From: JAHEZL01 sp046074525
GTDB taxonomy: Bacteria > Bacteroidota > Bacteroidia > Flavobacteriales_C > GCA-002722245
Direction of reading: 5' to 3'
Assembly (NCBI GenBank): GCA_046074525.1
Contig: JBJTOK010000038.1
Location: forward strand, 62,001-126,000
Length of the DNA: 64,000 bases
The notes beneath the pieces are model-generated. The model searched no databases, had not been told where the DNA came from, and worked only from the letters and a program-made list of their open reading frames with translations. This document shows positions 26,579-36,200 of the stretch, piece by piece. How positions within the stretch are numbered: position 1 is the first letter of the stretch; every line of letters begins with the position of its first letter. Both the position numbers and the translations under genes were made by a program.

Positions 26579-29047
26579 ATGAGATTCTTAATTTCGATAT
26601 TACTCATCTGCTTCGTCCACACTATGTGGGCTGGAGACAATGCGGATAAAGGCATTGACGCGCTGAAAAAGCAGTTGAATTCAAAAATTCATGATACAAC
26701 TCGCCTGCAGCTCTATCTTGACCTGTCGGTAATGTACCGTAAAACCAGCGCCGATTCAGCTCTGTACTATGCAACTTTGGCTTACAACAACTCCAATGAA
26801 AAGGCTTATCGCCGTTACCGGGCCGATGCCCTTCTTTTTCAGGGAGTAGCGATTTTTAAAAAAGGGGATTTCAAACAGGCACTTCTATATTTCACCACTG
26901 CACTGCAGTATAGTGAATCGATCAATTATCCAAGAGGCACATCAGCCGCCGAACGCTCCCTTGGTATTTATTATTACCAGATGGGTGATTACCGCCATGC
27001 CATTGAATATTACAAGAAATCGATTGCTATCTCCGAGAAAATAGGTGACAAGGTGGAGATAGGTAAAACAACCGGTCAGATCGCCAGTATTTACCACAGT
27101 CAGGGCGAATACGACAAGTCACTCGAGTATTTCAATCGAGCGATGGAAATTGCCGATGAATTGAAAGACATGGAGCAGGTGGCCTTGCTGGTGAACAAAA
27201 TTGGTAACGTTTTTAATGATAAAGGGGAGTTTGACCAGGCTTTGAACTACTATGAAAAATCCCTGGAGATCTACCGTAAAAGTGGCGATAGCAGGGGAGA
27301 GTCTACAGCCTACGCCAATATTGGTAATATTTATTTCAGGAAAGGAAGGTACTTAGATGCCCAGAATGCGCACCTCAAATCATTGAAGATCAATGAGGAA
27401 ATGGGGAATAAGCACGGGATTGCCAACTCTTATCTTACTCTTGGTGCCATATACAAGGATCAGAAGGATTACAATAAGGCGTTGGATTACTATGATAAGG
27501 CGTTGAAAATTGTGGACAAAATGGGGGACAAGGCTATGCTTTCCCTTATTATGCGTAACATGGGGGAGATTTATCAATCGCAACAGAAAAAAACACTGGC
27601 CCTTGATTATTTCCAGAGAGGGTTGGATATATCTACTAAAATAGGGGATGTATCAGGTGTAAGCCAGTCGCTTAACTTACTGGGGAATTTCTACATGAAT
27701 GAAAAGGACTTCAATAAAGCGGGCGAACTCTTTGATCAATATCTTGTTACTTCACAGGAATTGGGAGATAAGAGCGCTATAGCAGAAGCCCATACCAACG
27801 TAGGTACTGTTTTGATGGAGCAAAAGAAAACAAAAGATGCTATTGAACATTGTAAAGCAGGATATTATGGTGCAATTGAGCTAGGCTCCCTGGCAGTGAA
27901 GTCGGCTTCCTGTGAATGTCTCTACAAGGCCTATGAACAACTGTCAAAACCTGATTCGGCTTTTCGTTATTTCCGTTTGCACTATGCCTATCGCGATAGT
28001 TTGATCAACAACGAAAACTCAAAAGCCATTGCCCGTCACGAAATGCAGTATGAGTACAATAAGAAATTCCTTTCCGACAGTATTGCCAATGCCCAGAAGA
28101 AAGAAATGGATGAATTGCGCTACCACAATGAATCCCGCAAGCAGAAGCTCTATACTTATATGAGTTTGGGAGCTTTTGTAATTACGCTTATTCTCGCGAT
28201 TGGTATTTTCACCAACTTCCGTCTCAAGCAACAGAGCAATAGAATTATCAAGAAGCAGAAAGAACTGGTTGAAGAGAAGAACGCTGAAATCATGTCGTCA
28301 ATCCGCTATGCCCAGCGTATTCAAAATGCCTTGCTCACCAGTGATGAGCACTGGGATGCCATTAGTCACGATCACTTTGTATATCTCAAGCCGAAAGACG
28401 TGGTGAGTGGCGACTTTTACTGGGCGCACTATTTCAATGACAATAAAGCGATTTGGGTAGCCGCCGACTGCACGGGTCACGGTGTTCCGGGTGCTTTCAT
28501 GAGCATGTTAGGGATTGGTTTCCTCAATGAAATTGTGGTGGAAGACAACATTATTTATCCTAATGAAATCCTCAACAGGCTCCGTACTAAAATCATCAAT
28601 GCTCTGCGTCAGAAAGGACAGCAGCACCAGCAGATGGATGGTATGGATCTCGCCCTTTGTCTCTGGGATAAGAATACCAACAAGCTGGTTTATTCAGGAG
28701 CCAATAACCCATTGTGGGTGATGAGAAAAGGGGAGTTAATTGAAATCCGACCAGATAAACAACCGGTGGGTTTCCTGCTCGACGATGTTTCGGAACCATT
28801 CACTATGCATGAATTACAACTCCATAAAGGAGATATCATTTATACTTTCACCGACGGTTTCACAGATCAGTTTGGTGGCCAGGAAGGTAAAAAGTTTAAG
28901 TTCAAACGATTCCGTGATTTACTCAAGTCTATTGAGAAGCAACCGATGTACCACCAGCGTGATGCCATTCAGGAAGCTTTTGAATTATGGAAGGGTGAAC
29001 ACGATCAGGTGGATGATGTTTGTATCATCGGCGTGAAAGTTGTGTAA
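26579..29047 (+). CDS. TPR-containing SpoIIE-type serine phosphatase
   Basis: An 822-aa protein with an N-terminal signal peptide (about 1-18), about nine TPR units between residues 60 and 440 (e.g. YYYQMGDYRHAIEYYKKSI, IGNVFNDKGEFDQALNYYEK), a membrane helix at about 527-548, a coiled coil (EKNAEIMSSIRYAQRIQNA) and a C-terminal PPM/SpoIIE phosphatase domain with GDFYWAHYF near 613 and AADCTGHGVPGAFMSMLG near 633-650. The TPR part is periplasmic, the phosphatase cytoplasmic. It should dephosphorylate an anti-sigma-antagonist-like partner in response to an outside signal. It is followed at 18 nt by a TPR gene and then a membrane protein, so the three are likely an operon. Confidence 0.92.
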   Translation: MRFLISILLICFVHTMWAGDNADKGIDALKKQLNSKIHDTTRLQLYLDLSVMYRKTSADSALYYATLAYNNSNEKAYRRYRADALLFQGVAIFKKGDFKQALLYFTTALQYSESINYPRGTSAAERSLGIYYYQMGDYRHAIEYYKKSIAISEKIGDKVEIGKTTGQIASIYHSQGEYDKSLEYFNRAMEIADELKDMEQVALLVNKIGNVFNDKGEFDQALNYYEKSLEIYRKSGDSRGESTAYANIGNIYFRKGRYLDAQNAHLKSLKINEEMGNKHGIANSYLTLGAIYKDQKDYNKALDYYDKALKIVDKMGDKAMLSLIMRNMGEIYQSQQKKTLALDYFQRGLDISTKIGDVSGVSQSLNLLGNFYMNEKDFNKAGELFDQYLVTSQELGDKSAIAEAHTNVGTVLMEQKKTKDAIEHCKAGYYGAIELGSLAVKSASCECLYKAYEQLSKPDSAFRYFRLHYAYRDSLINNENSKAIARHEMQYEYNKKFLSDSIANAQKKEMDELRYHNESRKQKLYTYMSLGAFVITLILAIGIFTNFRLKQQSNRIIKKQKELVEEKNAEIMSSIRYAQRIQNALLTSDEHWDAISHDHFVYLKPKDVVSGDFYWAHYFNDNKAIWVAADCTGHGVPGAFMSMLGIGFLNEIVVEDNIIYPNEILNRLRTKIINALRQKGQQHQQMDGMDLALCLWDKNTNKLVYSGANNPLWVMRKGELIEIRPDKQPVGFLLDDVSEPFTMHELQLHKGDIIYTFTDGFTDQFGGQEGKKFKFKRFRDLLKSIEKQPMYHQRDAIQEAFELWKGEHDQVDDVCIIGVKVV

Positions 29048-29065
29048 CAATCAAAAAGAGAATTT

Positions 29066-30301
29066 ATGAATCTGAAATATGTTTGGTGTGTGGCAATAAG
29101 TTTTGCGAGCACTCTTGCTTTTGCTCAGGGGAAATTTATTAGTGATGCAGGCATTGCCATCAATGCAATGGATTTTGAGGAGGCAAAAACGGCTATTGAA
29201 AAGGCTCAGGAAGTGATCACTCAAAAACAAAGTGCAGGAGAAACAGTAGAGGAGAAGGATCTGAGAAAATTCTGGAGGTATAAGGAACATATCTATTTGC
29301 GACTCGCTAAGGACCAAACGGATTCATTGACTAAACTCTCTTACCTCGATTTATCGAAACAGGCTGCACTAAAATATCTGGAAGTAGACAAAACCAAGTA
29401 TTACGAACAGGAGGTAAAAGACGACATGAAAGTACTTGCCGAATTGTACCTTGCTGCTGGCGTTGAGTATTTCAATAAAAGAGATTACAACAATGCCCTC
29501 CGTATGTTTGAAGAAGGCATAGAACTTAATAAAATTAGTGGCAAGGAAAGATTGGCGTTTTATCACAATGCTGCTTTTTCGGCATTGAATGAAAAAAAGT
29601 ACGACAAAGCCATCAGCTATTTTTCGGTGTTGATTGGCAATAAATATGATGAACAAAAGAGCATGGCCTTATACAAGAGAAGCATGGTACGCGCTTTCTC
29701 CGAGCTAGGCAATAAGGATATGGCCCTGCAGAAAATTCAGGAATTCAATAAAGACAGCGTGGATACAGAGTTGTTGAAAGAAGAGATTTCTATTTTAATC
29801 GACATGAAGAAGCAGCAGGAGGCGCTGACAAAGATGGATCAACTGGTTAATATGGGCTTCAAGGATGCACTGACTTATGAAAACATGGGTAAGTTGTATG
29901 AGCAGATAGGAGAGAAGGAAAAGGCTCTCATCTCATATAGAAAAGCATTGGAAATTGATTCATCCCGAGCTGATTCATATTATGGAATTGGCAAAATATC
30001 TTGTCTCGAATTCAATGATATCAATAAGGAAATCAATGTGCTGAACAAAGCCAATGAAGAAATGAAAACCATCCACGCCAATAAAAATCAGGATAAGATC
30101 AATGCTAATACTAAGTTGATTGCTGAAAAAGAAAAAATGGCTGCAGAAAAAGCAAAGGAAGGTGTTGAATATCTGGAGAAAGCTTTGGTTTTTGCACCAA
30201 CCGATAAAGACATACTTAATCTTTCCTTTCAGATTTATGTGATGCTGGGCGAGGAGAAAAAGGCTGCTGATACCAAAGAAAAATTATCCCGGTTAAAGTA
30301 A
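29066..30301 (+). CDS. Secreted TPR-repeat protein
   Basis: A 411-aa protein with a signal peptide (about 1-20, ending TLAFAQG) and several TPR-like helical pairs (EYFNKRDYNNALRMFEEGIE, YENMGKLYEQIGEKEKALIS, GVEYLEKALVFAPTDKDILN). The last quarter is highly charged and coiled-coil prone. It probably lies in the periplasm and binds proteins. Its gene follows the SpoIIE phosphatase gene by 18 nt and precedes the Wzz-like gene by 4 nt. No catalytic role is visible. Confidence 0.8.
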   Translation: MNLKYVWCVAISFASTLAFAQGKFISDAGIAINAMDFEEAKTAIEKAQEVITQKQSAGETVEEKDLRKFWRYKEHIYLRLAKDQTDSLTKLSYLDLSKQAALKYLEVDKTKYYEQEVKDDMKVLAELYLAAGVEYFNKRDYNNALRMFEEGIELNKISGKERLAFYHNAAFSALNEKKYDKAISYFSVLIGNKYDEQKSMALYKRSMVRAFSELGNKDMALQKIQEFNKDSVDTELLKEEISILIDMKKQQEALTKMDQLVNMGFKDALTYENMGKLYEQIGEKEKALISYRKALEIDSSRADSYYGIGKISCLEFNDINKEINVLNKANEEMKTIHANKNQDKINANTKLIAEKEKMAAEKAKEGVEYLEKALVFAPTDKDILNLSFQIYVMLGEEKKAADTKEKLSRLK

Positions 30302-30305
30302 GGTA

Positions 30306-31082
30306 ATGATCCGCATCATTAAACAGATATTTCGCACCTGGCTTATCACCTACTGGAAACTGGTAGCTCTTACTGTGGCAATCTCTCTTACTGGTGCTTT
30401 CATCCATTATTCAATTGAAAAGCAAACACGGCATTATTCAGGAAACATAGTGGGGTGTACCTTATTGCTGAACCATCATACCTTGTCGTTTTACCTTTTT
30501 CCGCTTATCGATAATGTGAAAAAAGGGAATTATGAGGAAGCGGCCGCTTTCATTGGTTTGCAAGCTTCCGACCTGAAAAACCTGAAAGACATTTACATCA
30601 AATCTGTGGCGCAGGTGACGGAAGAAGTTGAAGTACGCTACGAATTCAGCATTGGTGCCGAAATGGAAAATGATACCACTGGATTATTCAAGATTGAAAC
30701 GGCTGTTTTAAATATGATCAAGAAACATGAACTGATTGCTTCACTTAAGAAAAACAGCGACTGGGCTTATCTGGAAAGCAAAAATATAATGGAGAAAGAA
30801 TTGCTGCGACTGGATTCTTTGTTGAGTACCGTAAATGATATTCAAGTTAAAGAAGCATTGCACAAAAGGAAAGCTGAAATAAAAATCCAGATGGTCAATT
30901 TCGAGACTGTAAAAAGAAAGATTTTTGATGTAAAACTTATCCAGCATTTTCAAAGCTCTGTTATAGAAGAACAAGTGCAGTTTAAAGATTTTCTGCTCGT
31001 GTGGCTGGAGATTTCTCTTATTCTCAGCTTGTTTCTGGTTACCTTTCTTGACAAGGAATTAAGGACGATATTGTATTTGTAG
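30306..31082 (+). CDS. Membrane protein with Wzz-like topology
   Basis: A 258-aa protein with a transmembrane helix near residues 17-36 and another at about 230-250; the ~190 residues between are mostly helical (ELLRLDSLLSTVNDIQVKEA) and would be periplasmic. This is the topology of polysaccharide chain-length determinants (Wzz), but I see no proline-rich motif before the second helix and no conserved Wzz sequence. The last gene of a TPR-phosphatase operon (4 nt gap), so another periplasmic sensing role is equally possible. Confidence 0.6.
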   Translation: MIRIIKQIFRTWLITYWKLVALTVAISLTGAFIHYSIEKQTRHYSGNIVGCTLLLNHHTLSFYLFPLIDNVKKGNYEEAAAFIGLQASDLKNLKDIYIKSVAQVTEEVEVRYEFSIGAEMENDTTGLFKIETAVLNMIKKHELIASLKKNSDWAYLESKNIMEKELLRLDSLLSTVNDIQVKEALHKRKAEIKIQMVNFETVKRKIFDVKLIQHFQSSVIEEQVQFKDFLLVWLEISLILSLFLVTFLDKELRTILYL

Positions 31083-31083
31083 T

Positions 31084-32643
31084 TTATTCCTCAATCGCGT
31101 ATTCTGCGCTTTCATTATGCAACCTGTCCACAGCGGTCACTACATAACGAAAATCCCCTTTGTTTTTTCCCGGATCAAAGTACATCGGATGTCGCACAAT
31201 AGCCGTGATATTCTTTGCAGAGAAAATATTGACAGCTTCATTCTTAGCAAAACGGTATATTACATAGTAGTAAGCTCCATCGTTTTCTTCCTTCATATCC
31301 GGCTCCTTCCATTTTAGTAAGGCACCATCTTCACTAACCTTTATTTTAAGCTGCTTCGGTGCGGAAGGCGGTATACTGTCGATCCACTTCATTGGTGGAA
31401 TCAGCGCCGGATACTTATATAATGAACTTTGCAAAGAATCCTGAATATTCTGGGCATTGTTCCTGAAAGTCTTGGCCCTGAAGAAAATATTGCCCTGCAC
31501 ATCACTTTCCATACGATTCAGCTTTATTTGCTCCATCAACTCATTCACCCTGAAACCCTGCTTGCTGTCATCTTCTAACCGGAAGAGGGCCTGACCAATG
31601 TAGATATGCCCTTTGTAATCATGGGAAGTCCACCAATTCAATAGATTTTTATAAGAGGCATGAGGACTTTTGCGACTCCAGTATAGTTGTGGTACTATAT
31701 AATCAACCCAACCTTTTTGCAGCCATTTTCTGGTGTCGCAATAAAGATTGTCATAGGAAGTCTGTGCGCTTTGGGTTTCCGAGCCCTGGGGATCCTGATT
31801 TTTATTTCTCCAGAATGCCAGCGGACTGATGCCGAACTTCACATAAGGTTTGGTAAACTTAACCAGAGAGGAAACATCCTTCACCAGTTCATTGATGTTG
31901 CTGCGCCGCCAATCGTGGATGCTACTGTATTGAGATCCAAACTTTTTGTATAAGGTAGCGTCATTAATATATTCTCCTTCAATAGTGTATGGGTAAAAAT
32001 AATCATCAAAATGGATGGCGTCCACATCGTAGTTGTTAACGATTTCTCCAACAACATTTAAAATGTGCTGACGAGCTTCCTTAACACCTGGATTGAAGTA
32101 AATGCTGCTGCCATACTTAAAGAACCATTCAGGATGCTTGTTGTATAAATTATCGCTGCTTACGCTGCTGAACTGCGTGCTAGAAACAGCCCTGAACGGA
32201 TTGAGCCAAGCGTGAAACTCCATGTTTCTTTGATGGCATTGTTCTACCATGAATTTCAATGGGTCGTAATTGGGTGCCAAGCCTTGCTTGCCCATAAGGT
32301 ATTCCGACCAGGGAGCGAACTTACTTGGGTAAAAAGCATCGCCGGCAGCCCGGACCTGGACTATGACGCAATTGATTTTATTCATCTGTAGCTCGTCCAG
32401 TAATCGGATGAATTCCTGTTTTTGTTCATTTTCAGGCAATCCTTTTTTAGATGGCCAATCGAGATTGGTGAAGGTCGTTACCCAGGCAGCGCGCAGTTCA
32501 TACTTGGGATTTAGTATTGGTTGAACTGAAGTTGCTACAACATCGGCTGAACTTTTTGGCGAATCATTGTCGCCGCTGGTTCCTGCAAAAAACAGAAGTC
32601 CGGTTAAAACAGAGGATGCTATAGCGACAAATTTCAGTTTCAT
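31084..32643 (-). CDS. GHL10-type (family 10-like) glycoside hydrolase
   Basis: A 519-aa protein with a signal peptide or lipoprotein-like N-terminus (ends GLLFFAGTSG). The catalytic domain up to about residue 400 has AAWVTTFTNLDWPSKKG, EFHAWLNPFRAVS and VDAIHFDDYFYPYTIEGEY, as in the DUF187/GHL10 family of secreted hydrolases; the two Asp in FDDYF are probably catalytic. A fibronectin-like region follows (PSAPKQLKIKVSEDGALLKW). No T9SS sorting domain is present. The substrate is unknown. Head-on to the Wzz-like gene (1-2 nt apart). Confidence 0.85.
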   Translation of the reverse strand: MKLKFVAIASSVLTGLLFFAGTSGDNDSPKSSADVVATSVQPILNPKYELRAAWVTTFTNLDWPSKKGLPENEQKQEFIRLLDELQMNKINCVIVQVRAAGDAFYPSKFAPWSEYLMGKQGLAPNYDPLKFMVEQCHQRNMEFHAWLNPFRAVSSTQFSSVSSDNLYNKHPEWFFKYGSSIYFNPGVKEARQHILNVVGEIVNNYDVDAIHFDDYFYPYTIEGEYINDATLYKKFGSQYSSIHDWRRSNINELVKDVSSLVKFTKPYVKFGISPLAFWRNKNQDPQGSETQSAQTSYDNLYCDTRKWLQKGWVDYIVPQLYWSRKSPHASYKNLLNWWTSHDYKGHIYIGQALFRLEDDSKQGFRVNELMEQIKLNRMESDVQGNIFFRAKTFRNNAQNIQDSLQSSLYKYPALIPPMKWIDSIPPSAPKQLKIKVSEDGALLKWKEPDMKEENDGAYYYVIYRFAKNEAVNIFSAKNITAIVRHPMYFDPGKNKGDFRYVVTAVDRLHNESAEYAIEE

Positions 32644-32656
32644 TTATGGATGGGAA

Positions 32657-32684
32657 CTAAGGTAAACTAAAAGCTTAGGTACAA
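32657..32684 (-). promoter_or_regulatory. Promoter-like element of the GHL10 gene
   Basis: On the minus strand TTG (complement of 32682-32684) is followed after 17 nt by TACCTTAG (complement of 32657-32664), 13 nt before the ATG. It matches the phylum's -33/-7 layout with TTAG instead of TTTG, as before both GH9 genes. Confidence 0.45.
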
Positions 32685-32689
32685 TTTAC

Positions 32690-33150
32690 GACAATCCGCG
32701 GATTTATGAACATCAACTTATTAAGAACGGCTCTGCTTTAAAACACCACAATGTATTATAATTAATATTATGTTAAATAGTTGTTTTGGAATTGGATGGC
32801 TTGACAATACTGGGGTTTGCTAAGAACACTACACTCTATTTCCGGGAACTTTACTGTAAATATCCTTGGTGGCATCAGTCGAATGGCAAAATATATTGGA
32901 GCACTAATGCAAAGCGGAGGTTTATTGTTCGAATGATGAAAAAAATATCTGGGTTAACCATTACCGTTGGCTCACCAAAGCGGCATGATTTTTTTTTAGA
33001 TGCCATCCATTCATCGAAAGGCCTTTTGCTTGCTTCTTGTGAATTAATCAAGTATTAAATAATTAAATTAATTAATTCTTGTAATTTAATGAAATACAAA
33101 CTTATAAAATTCCTTATAGAATTATATTTGGAGCTGTTTGTTGCCATCGC
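32690..33150. other. Gene-poor stretch upstream of GH8
   Basis: Over 450 bases without a convincing gene. A 90-codon frame at 32786-33058 starts with TTG and has no ribosome binding site, domain or protein-like composition; its tail is AT-rich repeats (ttaattaatt near 33060-33090). It may be decayed sequence. The regulatory element of the GH8 gene begins at 33151. Confidence 0.4.
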
Positions 33151-33177
33151 CGGACAGGATTGCAATCAATCAGGACA
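33151..33177 (+). promoter_or_regulatory. Putative cellulase-regulon operator, GH8 copy
   Basis: CGGACAGGATTGCAATCAAT (33151-33170) followed by CAGGACA. GGAC half-sites at 33152 and 33173 lie 21 bp apart. The sequence is closely matched upstream of the first GH9 gene (58495) and by half-sites upstream of the second (60471). A TAC TTTAG box (33219-33226) follows 46 nt after the second half-site. Confidence 0.6.
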
Positions 33178-33267
33178 ACATCAATATCATTTGAAATGTA
33201 ATCCTCAGACGACTGCATTACTTTAGTTTGCTCAATACATTACTATACTCTAAACCAAACAAAAACA

Positions 33268-36200
33268 ATGAAAAGAAAAATTACAAAACTCAAAGCATGG
33301 TTTTTTGCTGCCGGCTTGGTTCTGGTTGGTTTGACGGCGGATGCACAGTCGTATGCGTTCCCTCAAAACGTAACCTATACCTATGGTCGCAAGCCAAGCT
33401 CTCCGGTTGCCCAGGATGCTATGGATTCCTACAACACCTGGAAAGCTAATTTCGTAACATCTTCAGGCGCTTGCGGTTATCGCAGGGTTATCTGGGATTA
33501 TTTCTCAGGAGGTCGTGGAAAAACCGACAAATCTTCTACTGTATCTGAAGGTATCGCATATGGTATGTTGTTATCGGCTTATGCTGGTGATAAGGCCTTA
33601 TTCGATGATTTATGGAATTACTACAAAGCCAACCGCAATAGCAATGGCGTGATGAACTGGAACATTGAAAACTGTAATGTTGCCGGCGCTAACGGTGCTA
33701 CCGATGCGGAATTGGATGTTGCTATGGCACTTATTGTAGCTTCCTACCAATGGCAAAGTAACACGTATTTGAATGATGCAAAGAGCCTTATTGCAATTAT
33801 CCGTGTTAAGGAATTCGACGGTGTTATTCAAAAGCCAGGTGATCAGTTTGGTGGTTCAAACCTCGTAAACCCATCTTACTTCGCTCCGGCTTATTATAGA
33901 GTATTCGCTACTCTTGAGCCGGCTCACGCTACTTTCTGGAACAATGCTGCCGCTAAAGGTTATGAGATTATCTTCAAAGCCGATAAAAACAGCAATGGTT
34001 TGGTTCCTGACTGGTGTGATGCTAATGGTAACTATTCCAGCTCTGCTACCAGCTATGAGGATCAAGGTAAAAACTTCATCTATGATGCGGTAAGAACTCC
34101 TTTCCGTTCAGCGATTGATTACCTTTGGTTCGGTACTTCCGATGGGGCTAAATACTGCACCCGTTTAATTGACTGGGCTTACAACAACCATGGCGGTACT
34201 ACCAATTCTTTAGGTTCTAAATACAATGCTTCAGGTACTAAACTGGATGCTTCCCATAGTAATACTTTTGTTGGTTGCTTCTCTATTGCTGCAATGGCTG
34301 CTGAGCAAGGTCAGGGCACACACACCAGTGCACAATACCTGGCATTCCTGAACTCAGGATATACTGATAGTAAAAACACCAATCCTGGTTACGGTCAGTA
34401 TTTCAATGCTACCTTTAAAGTATTGTCTCAGTTTGTAATGACAGGTAATTTCTACCTGCCACCACCTGACAACTGTACTGCTCCAAACCTGGGTTCCAAC
34501 AAATCTCTTTGTAAGAGCAATCCTGTAGTATTGAACTCAGGTATCGCTGGCGCTACCTCTTATGTATGGAAGAAAAACGACGTAGTGATTGGCGGTGCTA
34601 CTTCTGCTACCTATAATGCCACTACTGAAGGTACTTATGAAGTTGTTGTTAACCAGAGCGGTTGTACAAGAAGATCTTCTGTAGAAGTAGCTTCTGCTAC
34701 TATTGCAGCTGATTTTGCTTACAGCGTTCAGGCTTCTAATGTAACTTTCACCAACACTTCTACCGGTGCTTCCGACTATACATGGTCTTATAAACAAGGT
34801 GCCGGTGCTTCTACTCAGTTTGCCACAACAAGAGACGCCAGCAATACTTTCTTAAGCGCGGGTTCCTATGATGTTACCTTAACTGTAACCAATGCTTCTT
34901 TTGGTTGCGTGGGAACGTCCACCATCACTAAGAAAATTGTTGTAGGTGGCGGTATTGGCTGGGTTGCCGACGACTTTAACGATCACCAGAACGGTGATGT
35001 TTGGGTGGCTAACACTACCAACTACGGAGCTTTGCCAATGACTTACTGCTCAGCCGATGATGCTACCAAACCAGGAGCTACTAAAGACTGCCCTAACAAC
35101 CCTTGCTCTCTTCTTGAAGTAGTTTGTAAAGGTGGTGCTGGTGCTCAGTACTCTCCTTTCGGTGTTACCTTTAACGTTGCTGGTACAAAAGCAGATCTTG
35201 ACCTGACTACTGTTCCTTATGTTAGTATTAAATTGAGGTCTTCCGCTACTGTTAAATTAGGTATCGGTATGAACGCTGCTGTTGTAGGTAAAACTGGCGA
35301 CAGAACAACCAACCGTCAGGTAGTTACTATTGCTGCTAATAAAGACACTATTATCAACCTGGATTTCTCTTCAGCATCTGCGAAATTGTGCTGGTATGAT
35401 GCATCGAATCCTTCGGTAGCTACCGACTTTACTAAAGTTCATGGTATCGAATTCTATCCTAATGAAACTGTTACTACCTTCACCGGCACTATTGATGTAG
35501 ACTGGATCATTGTTGGTGGTAAGAGCTTGCCAGCTCCGGTATGGAACCTCAAGAGAGATGGCAGTGGATACCTTGTATATGAAGATCCGGATGGAGATAA
35601 AGTTTACACTACTGTTCCTGACTGGAGCCAGAAAGTAAGAGCTTGTACTACTCCTGTTACAGTTGAAGCTAAAGCTTGTACAGCTTCTGAAATCAGATGG
35701 TACAGCGGTGCTTCACAAATCGGTACTGGAACTTCTATGAGCTTAAATCCAGGTATCTATACTATTCAACTCATCAACCTTGGCGGCGTTAAAACCGATA
35801 CTGTTGAAGTAACTGCTTCAGGAACTACTGCCGATTTCGTGGTGGACAGAACCAATTATGATGTTCACTTCAATAACAACTCAACAGGTTACCACACTTT
35901 TTCATGGGCTTATGGTGATGTTGCTAACGACCTTCCTGGTTCAACAGGTTGGGACATTGGCTACCACAACTATAAGAAAAAAGGTGCTGGTACCTATCCT
36001 GTTGTATTAACGATTAAGGATACTTTATGTAATGTAACCAAGACCAAAACCATCAGCGTGGTAGTGTCTTGTGACTCATTGGTTTCGAAACCTACTTTCG
36101 TTACTATTGACTCTGTAGGTTGTGCTGGTGACGTGGTGACTATCAAAATCAATCCGGTTAATAACGCTCAGGGTATTTATGGCTGGTTTGGTCCTGCGGG

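Noticed and set aside
32786..33058. 90-codon frame upstream of the GH8 gene
   Set aside because: TTG start, no ribosome binding site, no domain-like pattern, AT-rich repeats at the end.
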